A program made the position numbers and the translations under genes. The notes under the pieces are model-generated. The model had not been told where the DNA came from, ran no database searches, and was given only the letters and a program-made list of their open reading frames with translations. From Salinicola halimionae (GTDB lineage: Bacteria > Pseudomonadota > Gammaproteobacteria > Pseudomonadales > Halomonadaceae), in contig NZ_PZJQ01000005.1 of assembly GCF_003206065.1 (NCBI RefSeq), forward strand, positions 807,745 through 871,744: a stretch of 64,000 nt of DNA, given 5' to 3'. Positions 32,093 through 39,601 of the stretch are shown in pieces. Position 1 is the stretch's first letter, and each line of letters starts with the position of its first letter.

Positions 32093-32174
32093 GGCAACGG
32101 AATCGGCTCGAGAGTGGCGGGGTGTGCAGGGACGGAGGAGGCCGACCGGCCCCGAGGGCCGGTCGATCGACGAA

Positions 32175-32603
32175 TCAGCTGCGCGAGCAGAGTTCGTCAT
32201 CCTTGAAGAAGTAGCTGATTTCACGAGCGGCGGATTCCGGTGCATCGGAACCGTGCGCGGCGTTGGCGTCGATTGAAGACGCGAAGTCGGCGCGGATGGT
32301 GCCCGGCGCGGCTTCTTTGGGATTGGTCGCACCCATCAGCTCGCGGTTCTTGGCGATTGCGCTTTCACCTTCGAGAACCTGGACCATCACCGGACCGGAC
32401 GTCATGAAGCCGACCAGATCGGCGAAGAAACCACGCTCGGCGTGCTCGGCATAGAAGCCTTCTGCCTGCCCCTTGGAAAGGTGCAGCATCTTGGCGCCGA
32501 CGATCTGCAGGCCGGCTTTTTCGAAGCGGCTGTAGATGTCGCCGATCACGTTCTTGGCAACGGCATCGGGCTTGATGATGGAAAGCGTGCGTTCGGTGGC
32601 CAT
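32175..32603 (-). CDS. ndk: Nucleoside diphosphate kinase
   Basis: Ndk equilibrates nucleoside di- and triphosphates through a phosphohistidine. The 142-residue protein has [40 protein letters not shown] and the active-site [12 protein letters not shown] with the catalytic histidine. AGGAGA precedes the ATG. It lies between iscA and rlmN. In related genomes hscBA, fdx and iscX usually separate iscA from ndk; they are absent here. Confidence 0.97.
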   Translation of the reverse strand: MATERTLSIIKPDAVAKNVIGDIYSRFEKAGLQIVGAKMLHLSKGQAEGFYAEHAERGFFADLVGFMTSGPVMVQVLEGESAIAKNRELMGATNPKEAAPGTIRADFASSIDANAAHGSDAPESAAREISYFFKDDELCSRS

Positions 32604-32823
32604 GAATTAGGTCTCCTGCTGTCGTGAATCGATCGCGATTGTCGCGAGCGGAAAAAAGGTGTGCGAGACGAGGGGATGGTTCACATCGAACCACCGTTCT
32701 CAACCACAACGCCCCGGCCGAAAAATCGCGCCATTGTAGCGCAAGCCCTCGGCCGACGCATCCCGGCCTCATCGGCCAAGAAGTGTCGGCGCGTGCCGGC
32801 GCGAAGTCGATCTGGGGCGGAGC

Positions 32824-33150
32824 TCAGACGTTGAAGCTTTCGCCGCAGCCGCACTCGTCGGTGACGTTGGGGTTGTTGAAGCGGAAGAAGCGATTGAGCC
32901 CTTCGCTGACGTAGTCGACTTCGGTACCGTCGAGGACTTCCAGCGCTTCCTTGTCGACGAGGACCTTGACGCCGCGTTCCTCGAACTCGACATCGCTGTC
33001 ACGCAGGTCGTCGGCGATATCGAGTACGTAGCTGTAACCGGAACAGCCGCTCGGTTTGATGGCCACACGCAGGCCGAGACCGGTGCCGCGCTCTTCCAGC
33101 ACGTGCCGAATCTGGGTGGCGGCGGATTCACTGATGGTGATGTTCTGCAT
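32824..33150 (-). CDS. iscA: Iron-sulfur assembly protein IscA
   Basis: A 108-residue A-type carrier for iron or Fe-S clusters. The three cysteines are in GCSGYSY (residue about 36) and CGCGESFNV at the C-terminus; the CGCGESF end is the IscA form. GGAGAAA precedes the ATG. It follows iscS directly (41 bases) with no iscU in between. The 220 bases to ndk (32604-32823) hold no gene. Confidence 0.94.
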   Translation of the reverse strand: MQNITISESAATQIRHVLEERGTGLGLRVAIKPSGCSGYSYVLDIADDLRDSDVEFEERGVKVLVDKEALEVLDGTEVDYVSEGLNRFFRFNNPNVTDECGCGESFNV

Positions 33151-33191
33151 GGTATTTCTCCTGCCGAAGAGGAATGGCAGCTGCCGCTCCT

Positions 33192-34367
33192 CTAACGATG
33201 ATTCATGGCGGCTTTCGAGGGTTGGCGTAACCCGCTCAAAGCCCGGCGTATGTCGGCTACGGCCGCATCGATCTCATCAAGCGTGGTGAAGCGGCCGAAG
33301 CTGAAGCGAATCGAGGCCAGCGCCTGGGAATGGGGCACGCCGATCCCCGCGAGAACGTAGGATGGCTCCACGCTGGCCGAGTTGCAGGCCGACCCCGTGG
33401 AGACGGCCAGCCCTCTTAGCGCCATCAGTAGCGACTCCCCGTCCACGCCATCAAAAGCGAGATTGACGATGTTGGGAACGGACTGTTCCTGCGGCGAATG
33501 GTTATGAATGCCACCGCAGTCGGCCAGTCCGTCGAGAAAACGTTGGCGCAGCGCCCGCACATGCTCGCCATCGGATTCGCGCTCGTCGCGAGCCAGCGCG
33601 AAGGCTTCGCCCATGCCCACGATCTGGTGGGTGGGCAGCGTGCCGGAGCGCATCCCGCGCTCGTGTCCGCCGCCGTGGATCAGTGCCTCGATGCGCAGAT
33701 CCGGGTCGCGGCGAACGTACAGCGCGCCGATGCCTTTGGGGCCGTAGGCCTTGTGCGCCGAGAGCGACATCAGGTCGATGCCCATGGCTTCGACATCGAG
33801 CGCCAGCCGCCCGCAGGCCTGCGCGGCATCGACGTGAAAGCGCGCGCCGAACTCGTGCACGACGGCGGATAGCGCCGTCAGGTCGTTGACGCTGCCGAGC
33901 TCGTTGTTCACCGCCATCAGTGAGACCAGAACCGTATCCTTGCGCATGGCGCTGCGCAGTTGATCCGGCGTGATACGCCCGTCGCGGCCCGGCGTCAGCC
34001 AGGTAACCTCGAATCCTTCCGACTCCAGCGCTATCGCGGTATCCACGATCGCCTTGTGTTCGATGACCGATGTGACCAGATGGCGTCCGCGGGCGCGATT
34101 GGCGCGCATGAAGCCGATCAGTGCCAGATTGTCCGCTTCGGTGGCGCCGGAAGTCCACACGATCTCGCGTGGATCGGCGCCGATCAGATCGGCGACCTGA
34201 CGGCGAGCGTTTTCCACTGCCTGTTCGGCCAGCCATCCCGGCATGTGACTGCGCGAGGCCGGGTTGGCATAGACGCCGTCCATCGTCAGATGACGCATCA
34301 TCTGCTCGGCCACGCGCGGATCGGTCGGCGTGGTGGCGGCGTAATCGAGATAAATCGGAGCACTCAT
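33192..34367 (-). CDS. iscS: Cysteine desulfurase IscS (short C-terminus)
   Basis: This PLP enzyme takes sulfur from cysteine for Fe-S and thionucleoside synthesis. Motifs include [14 protein letters not shown] at the N-terminus, [11 protein letters not shown], the PLP lysine in [19 protein letters not shown] and the active cysteine loop [17 protein letters not shown] of class I (IscS-type) desulfurases. At 391 residues it is 13 shorter than E. coli IscS (404). It ends [13 protein letters not shown] and lacks the SPLWEM-type tail that in E. coli contacts IscU. iscU is missing from the operon, which fits. Confidence 0.94.
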   Translation of the reverse strand: MSAPIYLDYAATTPTDPRVAEQMMRHLTMDGVYANPASRSHMPGWLAEQAVENARRQVADLIGADPREIVWTSGATEADNLALIGFMRANRARGRHLVTSVIEHKAIVDTAIALESEGFEVTWLTPGRDGRITPDQLRSAMRKDTVLVSLMAVNNELGSVNDLTALSAVVHEFGARFHVDAAQACGRLALDVEAMGIDLMSLSAHKAYGPKGIGALYVRRDPDLRIEALIHGGGHERGMRSGTLPTHQIVGMGEAFALARDERESDGEHVRALRQRFLDGLADCGGIHNHSPQEQSVPNIVNLAFDGVDGESLLMALRGLAVSTGSACNSASVEPSYVLAGIGVPHSQALASIRFSFGRFTTLDEIDAAVADIRRALSGLRQPSKAAMNHR

Positions 34368-34461
34368 GGCACGCAAGATCTCTGGCAGTCGATCGAAAGG
34401 AAATCGGACCCGATACGCAAAAACAAAAGACGCTAACGCGTAGCCGCCCGATGGCATTCGC

Positions 34462-34944
34462 CTAGTGCGACGACACCGTGATCGTGGCGGCGTCATCGGC
34501 GCGCGAGTGCGTATCAGGCTCTCGTTGCATGGCGGCGCGGGCCTGTTCGCGGTGCACCAGCTCCAGCAGGCTGATGTCACTCAAGAAGCGTTGAATCTCA
34601 TCGGAGAGATCGCCCCATAGATGATGCGTGATGCACTTGCTGCCCCGATGACAGTCCGCTCGCCCCTGACAGCGCGTGGCATCGACCGACTCGTTGACCG
34701 CATCGATCACGCCGGCCACGGAAATCTCGGCGGGCGCCTTACCCAGGAGGTAGCCACCGCCCGGGCCGCGCACGCTGCTGACGAGCTCGGCTCGGCGCAG
34801 CCTCGCGAACAACTGCTCCAGATAAGAGAGCGAAATGTCCTGGCGTCTGGAGATATCCGCCAGGCACACCGGGCCTTTATCGGCATTGAGTGCCAGATCG
34901 AGCATGGCGGTGACGGCGTAGCGCCCTTTGGTAGTCAAACGCAT
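34462..34944 (-). CDS. iscR: Fe-S-sensing repressor IscR
   Basis: IscR is a winged-helix Rrf2-family regulator that binds a [2Fe-2S] cluster and represses its own operon. The 160-residue protein starts [19 protein letters not shown]. The cluster ligands are exactly placed: C92, C98, C104 and H107 in [20 protein letters not shown]. The DNA-recognition part has [14 protein letters not shown] promoter with an IscR-like site lies immediately upstream (34980-35012), consistent with autoregulation. Confidence 0.96.
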   Translation of the reverse strand: MRLTTKGRYAVTAMLDLALNADKGPVCLADISRRQDISLSYLEQLFARLRRAELVSSVRGPGGGYLLGKAPAEISVAGVIDAVNESVDATRCQGRADCHRGSKCITHHLWGDLSDEIQRFLSDISLLELVHREQARAAMQREPDTHSRADDAATITVSSH

Positions 34945-34979
34945 CGGCGGATATCGGCTGTCGCTGCATCGGTATCGAC

Positions 34980-35012
34980 ATTATGGAAAAACCCAGTAAT
35001 ACGGTCAACCAT
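34980..35012 (-). promoter_or_regulatory. iscR promoter with type 1 IscR-like operator
   Basis: On the minus strand, -35 TTGACC (35003-35008) and -10 CATAAT (34980-34985) are separated by 17 bases. The 25 bases at 34988-35012 (beginning ATGGTTGACCGTATTACTGG) match the published type 1 IscR consensus at 19 positions by my alignment and resemble the E. coli iscR sites. The predicted start site lies about 30 bases before the iscR ATG. Confidence 0.72.
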
Positions 35013-35126
35013 TCTGCCGAAGGCGAAGATGTACCCCGAGAGATCGCGGTCACCTCCTGTGGATCGGTGCGACTCGAGCCCGGATTCCTAGAAATCAGGG
35101 CTATCGAGGGTCAGGGCTATCGAGAG

Positions 35127-35909
35127 TCAGGGCTTGTCGCCCAATCGTTTGTCGATCGTCCCCAGAATGCCGCGCAGGATATTCATTTCCATGCTGTCGA
35201 GGTGGGCGCGCATGAACAGCCGACGAAGGCGCGCCATCAACTGGCGGGGATTATCGGGATCGTGGAACTCGATCGCCGTGAGAGTGTTTTCAAGATGCAC
35301 GAAAAAGCGCTCGAGGTCGGCGTGGGTCGCCGGCGGGTTGTCCCAGATCACCCCGAACGGCTGTTCGGCTTCGAGGTCCGGGGCGAGTGCGGCACTCGAC
35401 GATGTGTCTTCCAGGGCCAGGAACGCCTGACGGCATTCGTAGGCTAGCACCTGGACGGCAGCGGCCAGATTCAGCGAGCTGAAGTCGGGGTTGGTCGGGA
35501 TGTGCACGTGCTGATGGCAGCGCTGCAGTTCGGCATTGGTCAGGCCGGTATCCTCGCGCCCGAATACCAGCGCGACACGGGCCTCGGCCGGCTTGAGCGC
35601 CTGCGGCAAGCTCTCCGCCAGAGCGCGAGGCCCGATCATTGGCCAGGGAAGATGGCGGGAGCGAGCACTCGCACCTACCACCAGCGTGCAGTCGGCGACG
35701 GCATCTTCGAGCGCGTCGAATTGCCGCGCGCTATCCACCAGCGTGGTCGCCCCGGAAGCTCGCGAATAGGCTTCGAGATCCTTGGGATTGCAGCGCGGGG
35801 TCACCAGGGCGAGATCCTCCAGGCCCATGTTGCGCATGGCGCGAGTGGCGGCGCCGATATTGCCGGGATGGCTGGTGCCGATGAGAACGATACGGATACG
35901 GTCGAGCAT
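35127..35909 (-). CDS. trmJ: tRNA Cm32/Um32 methyltransferase TrmJ
   Basis: TrmJ is a SPOUT-class enzyme that 2'-O-methylates position 32 of several tRNAs. Signatures are IRIVLIGTSHPGNIGAATRAM, VVGASARSRHLPWPM, ALVFGREDTGLTN and the knot motif SSLNLAAAVQVLAYE. The chosen ATG at 35909 (MLDRIRIVLIG) matches the family; two in-frame ATGs upstream (35921, 35942) have no better ribosome-binding site. It lies upstream of iscR, as in many gammaproteobacteria, and is divergent from suhB. Confidence 0.93.
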   Translation of the reverse strand: MLDRIRIVLIGTSHPGNIGAATRAMRNMGLEDLALVTPRCNPKDLEAYSRASGATTLVDSARQFDALEDAVADCTLVVGASARSRHLPWPMIGPRALAESLPQALKPAEARVALVFGREDTGLTNAELQRCHQHVHIPTNPDFSSLNLAAAVQVLAYECRQAFLALEDTSSSAALAPDLEAEQPFGVIWDNPPATHADLERFFVHLENTLTAIEFHDPDNPRQLMARLRRLFMRAHLDSMEMNILRGILGTIDKRLGDKP

Positions 35910-35983
35910 AGAAAGGGGCATGGGACACTGTGAAAGAGGCATCGGGTACGGATCGAATGCTGGGGCGAGCGGGAAAACGCGTA

Positions 35984-36019
35984 GTCTAGCATGACTGGAA
36001 AGGCCGACTTCTGCTAGAC
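35984..36019. repeat. Inverted repeat in the trmJ/suhB divergent promoter region
   Basis: GTCTAGCA (35984-35991) and TGCTAGAC (36012-36019) are a perfect inverted pair with a 20-base spacer. Each outer edge also reads TAGACT toward its own gene, so the pair may hold two outward -10 elements or an operator. Confidence 0.45.
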
Positions 36020-36064
36020 TGCGCGGCGTTCTTTAACAGCCCCCGACACCCCAAGGCCAGATCC

Positions 36065-36859
36065 ATGCATCCGATGGTTCAATATGCGCTGCGCGCCGCT
36101 CGCAGCGCCGCTGAGCAATTCGTTCGTATCCGTGACCGTCTCGAGGTCAATCACGACGAGCAGGCAACCGCCAGTCTGCTCGAGGATACGGCACGTAATG
36201 CCGAAACGCTGATCGTTCATCAGCTATCCCGCGGTTATCCGCAGCACGGGATTTCCGGTCGCTACACGCCTTATCGCGAAGGCAAGGGCACCGACAAGGA
36301 AACGGTGTGGCACATCGAGCCGATCCACGGCGAGTCCAATCTCGGCGTGGCGAACCGCCAGTTCGCGATCTCGATGGTGTGCCTGGTCAAGGGGCGCCCG
36401 GAACATGCGGTGATCGTGTCGCCATTCAGCGATGACGAATTTCTGATCAGTCGTGGTCGCGGCGCGCAGGGCAACGGCAAGCGCATGCGTGTCTCCAAGG
36501 CCGTCAATATCGACGGTGCCAGACTCTCGCTGGCCTGGCCGGCGCTTGACAGCCGCTCGCGCTGGTTGCCGCAGTATCTTACGGTGGTCGAGCGTCTGGG
36601 ACCTCAGATCGATACGTTGACTGGTACCGGCTGTGCGCTGCTCGACATGATCGAGTTCGCTTCCGGCCGTGCCGACGCCGTGTTCGTGATGGGGCTGGAA
36701 CAGCAGGACCGTCTGGTCGGCTCATTGCTGCTGAAGGAAGCCGGAGCGTTGACCGGCGCCATCGACGGCTCGCCCAGTGTCGAAGACGGCGGCAGCCTGA
36801 TGGCCGCTGGCCCGCGTCTCTACAAGGCGCTGGCGCAGCAGCTCAAGGCCAGCATCTAA
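36065..36859 (+). CDS. suhB: SuhB-type inositol monophosphatase-fold protein with altered active site
   Basis: The 264-residue protein aligns along its length with SuhB (start HPMVQYALRAARSAAEQ, GRGAQGNGKRMRVS, C-terminal LLLKEAGAL). However, the metal-binding motifs differ: the usual GEE is SGRYT (65-68 region), the usual DPxDGT is EPIHGE (E85, H88), and WDxAAG is QDRLVG, where only D215 is kept. The phosphatase is therefore probably inactive. SuhB is also a Nus-factor partner in rRNA antitermination in E. coli, a role that does not need catalysis. It is divergent from trmJ, the usual place for suhB. Confidence 0.85.
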   Translation: MHPMVQYALRAARSAAEQFVRIRDRLEVNHDEQATASLLEDTARNAETLIVHQLSRGYPQHGISGRYTPYREGKGTDKETVWHIEPIHGESNLGVANRQFAISMVCLVKGRPEHAVIVSPFSDDEFLISRGRGAQGNGKRMRVSKAVNIDGARLSLAWPALDSRSRWLPQYLTVVERLGPQIDTLTGTGCALLDMIEFASGRADAVFVMGLEQQDRLVGSLLLKEAGALTGAIDGSPSVEDGGSLMAAGPRLYKALAQQLKASI

Positions 36860-36904
36860 GCGAGCCGCCGAGCGACTCACTTTTGAAAGCGTCGCCGCGA
36901 AACG

Positions 36905-36938
36905 AAGCGCCCTGCCGGGTTATCCCGGCAGGGCGCTT
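36905..36938. terminator. Bidirectional terminator between suhB and the symporter
   Basis: AAGCGCCCTGCCGGG and CCCGGCAGGGCGCTT form a perfect 15-bp stem around TTAT, between the 3' ends of convergent genes. A short T-stretch (TTTG) follows on the plus strand. Confidence 0.85.
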
Positions 36939-36965
36939 TGCGTTGAGGCGTACATCCGTTCTGGT

Positions 36966-38343
36966 TCAGGGCATCGAGGACGCCATCGATTGAGGCCGAG
37001 TGAGCAGGCTCCCCACCAAGAACGCGAGCATCGCGGCGGCGAGGCCGGCGTAAATTGGCGAGTTGGCCAGCAGACCATCCTTGAGCATGAAGACGATCAC
37101 GCCCGTGCAGCCGGCCAGCATGCTGGCTATCGCGCCGGTGGTGGTCGATCGCTTCCAGAACAGCGCCCCGAGCATGGGAATCAACATGCCGCCGACCAGC
37201 AGGTTATAGGCGACCGTCAATGCCCCGATGACATCGCTGACGTTGATCGCGATGATGACGCTGACCACGCCAACCAGACCGGTGCAGAGTCGATTGATTC
37301 TGACGCCCTCGATCTCGCGGCCACCGCGGAGTGCCGGGAGGATATCCTGAGTCAGCAGTGTCGATGAGGCGAGCATGCCAGCGCTGGAAGTTGACATCAT
37401 CGCGGCCATGGCGGCCGCGATGATCAGCCCGCGGATGCCATCCGGCAGAGCCAGTTGCGCAATGGCGGCGAAAGCGTTGTTGGCGTCATCGAGATTCGGC
37501 AGCAGGATGCTGGCGGCAATACCGACCACAGCACCAATCACGCCGTAGAGAATGCAGTAGATGCCGGCGAAGGTACCGGCGCTGCGGGCCACGCGACTGG
37601 AGCGGGCGGTAAAGACTCGCTGCCAGATATCCTGGCCGATCAGGATGCCCAGAAAATAGATGACGAAGTAGGTGATGATGGTGTCCCAGCCGATCGCCGT
37701 CAGCGAAAAGCTGCTTTCCGGCGCTTTCTCCAGCAGTGCACTCCAGCCCCACCGAATCGATCGTCAGCGGCAGAAGCAGTGCCACCATGCCGACGGTCAT
37801 GATCAGGAACTGCACGATATCGGTCAGCGTCAATGACCACATGCCGCCGATCGTCGAATAGATGACGACCACCACGCCGCCAATGACGACTGCCTGCCAG
37901 GCCGGCATGCCGAAGATTACGCTCAGTACGGTGCCGATGCCGATCGTCGAGGTCACCGCCAGCATCAGATCGTAGGCAAACATGATGAGCGAGCTGATCA
38001 ACTTGGCGGCCGGGCTATAGCGACGTTCGAGCACCTGGGTCACGGTGTAGAGCTTGAGCTTCATCAGCGGTTTGGCCAGTACCACGCTCAGCACGATCAG
38101 CCCGAGGCCCAGAGAAGCACAGAGCCAGAGACCGGAAAGCCCGTAGGTATAACCGAGCTTGACCGTGCCCACGGTCGATGCGCCACCAAGCACCACCGCC
38201 GACAGGGTGCCGATATACATGCCTGGCCCCAGGCGGCGGCCGGCAACGAGATAGTCTTCACGGTTACGCGCACGCTTCATGCCCCACCAGCCCAGGCCGA
38301 GCATGCCAACCGCATAAAGTGCGACGACGAAGAGATCCAGCAT
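36966..38343 (-). pseudogene. Sodium:solute symporter (SSS family), frameshifted
   Basis: One SSS-family transporter is split over two minus-strand frames. The 5' part (from the ATG at 38343) reads normally through LLPLTIDSVG; the frame then changes at a run of four G (plus-strand CCCC at 37747-37750). From there the sister frame continues the same protein (GWSALLEKAP, then ITYFVIYFLGILIGQDIWQR) to the stop at 36966. Removing one base of the run restores a protein of about 458 residues with TM helices throughout. It lies 84 bases downstream of guanidinobutyrase and is probably the matching uptake system. A sequencing error in the homopolymer is the main alternative. Confidence 0.88.
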
Positions 38344-38427
38344 CGTGGTGTCCTATCCTGCCGCTGCGTCAGCGGCGATTGTTGTTGTCGAAAGACGATC
38401 TTGTAGAAGGTGACGACTCGGTGTCCG

Positions 38428-39384
38428 TCAGCGGCGTTTGACGCCAGGTAGAATGCACAGCATCTCGAACAGCAGGTTGGCTGCCACGACGGCGGTCTGG
38501 CCGTGAGCGTCGTAGGGAGGCGAGACTTCGACCAGATCGCAGCCGACAATATCGAGACCATGAGCGCCGCGGATGATTTCCAGCGACTGCGGGATGGTCA
38601 GACCACCGATCTCGACCGTACCGGTGCCCGGCGCGTAGGCTGGATCGAGGCTGTCGATATCGAAGGTCACATAGACCGGGCCCCCTTTGAGCTTGTCGCG
38701 AATCTCCGCCATCAACGGTGTCAGGCTTTTGTGCCAGCAATCCTCGGCCGGCACGACACGAAAACCCTGTTCGCGCCCCCAATCGAATTCCTCGGGGGAG
38801 TAGCCCGTGCCGCGCAGGCCGATCTGGGCGACGCGATTGCAGTCGAGCAGGCCTTCCTCGACCGCACGGCGGAAAGGCGTTCCATGAGCGATGGCTTCAC
38901 CGAACATGTGCTCGTTGATGTCGGCATGAGCGTCGACGTGGAGGAGTCCCACCGGTCCGTGCTTTCTGGCCATGGCGCGCAGGATCGGCAGTGCGAGGGT
39001 GTGGTCGCCACCCAGGGTCAGCGGGATGACGTCGTGGGTCAGCAGGTCGTTGTAGTAACGCTCGATGATGTCGACGCTCTTCTTGAGGTCGAAGGTATTG
39101 ATCGGCACATCACCGATGTCCGCCACCTGCAGACTCTCGAACGGCGCGGCGCGGGTTGCCATGTTGAAGGGCCGCAGCATCCGGGATTCATCCCGGATCT
39201 GGCGTGGCCCGAAGCGAGTGCCCGGGCGATTCGAGGTGCCAATATCCATCGGAATGCCGACGAAGCAGGCATCGAGTCCTTCGGCGCTCTTCTGCGTCGG
39301 CAGGCGCATCATCGTGGCTGGCCCGCCGAAACGGGGCATCTCGTTGCCGCCGAGCGGCTGGTTGTATGGCGGTCGGTTAGACAT
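38428..39384 (-). CDS. gbuA: Guanidinobutyrase (ureohydrolase family)
   Basis: This 318-residue Mn2+-dependent ureohydrolase is predicted to split 4-guanidinobutyrate into 4-aminobutyrate and urea. The metal motifs are GGDHT, DAHAD and FDIDSLDP. The N-terminus YNQPLGGNEMPRFGG, followed by ATMMRLP, and the end LFEMLCILPGVKRR closely resemble Pseudomonas GbuA rather than SpeB or GpuA, by recall. Start is the ATG at 39384. It is transcribed away from a sigma-54 activator gene, with a sigma-54 promoter in between, and leads into the symporter gene. Confidence 0.82.
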   Translation of the reverse strand: MSNRPPYNQPLGGNEMPRFGGPATMMRLPTQKSAEGLDACFVGIPMDIGTSNRPGTRFGPRQIRDESRMLRPFNMATRAAPFESLQVADIGDVPINTFDLKKSVDIIERYYNDLLTHDVIPLTLGGDHTLALPILRAMARKHGPVGLLHVDAHADINEHMFGEAIAHGTPFRRAVEEGLLDCNRVAQIGLRGTGYSPEEFDWGREQGFRVVPAEDCWHKSLTPLMAEIRDKLKGGPVYVTFDIDSLDPAYAPGTGTVEIGGLTIPQSLEIIRGAHGLDIVGCDLVEVSPPYDAHGQTAVVAANLLFEMLCILPGVKRR

Positions 39385-39433
39385 TGCAGTCCCGGACGTT
39401 GTGATTGTGGGTGGTGAATACCGAATAAATACC

Positions 39434-39450
39434 AGCAGGAATCGTGCCAA
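39434..39450 (-). promoter_or_regulatory. Sigma-54 promoter for gbuA
   Basis: The minus strand reads TTGGCACGATTCCTGCT, which matches the -24/-12 consensus (YTGGCACGRNNNTTGCW) at every fixed position but one. The predicted start site is about 38 bases upstream of the gbuA ATG. The divergent neighbour encodes a sigma-54-type activator. Confidence 0.82.
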
Positions 39451-39490
39451 TCGGTCAGTTATTGATAGACCGGGGTGCTGCGCGGCAATT

Positions 39491-39506
39491 GATTCATTCA
39501 TGAATC
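39491..39506. promoter_or_regulatory. Palindrome, likely upstream activator site
   Basis: GATTCAT-TC-ATGAATC is a perfect palindrome 41 bases upstream of the -24 element of the gbuA promoter. A related half-site (GATTCA) occurs at 39543-39548. The position suits an enhancer site for the adjacent activator. Confidence 0.55.
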
Positions 39507-39601
39507 ACGGCTTGCGTTTAAGTGATACTTTTATGTATTAATGATTCAACAATGTATCGATGGCGGATTCTTCAATGACGGTTCGCCATGGCGGCGCATA
39601 A

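Noticed and set aside
36065..36859. suhB as a pseudogene
   Set aside because: The frame is intact, full length and conserved outside the catalytic motifs; loss of metal ligands alone does not indicate decay.
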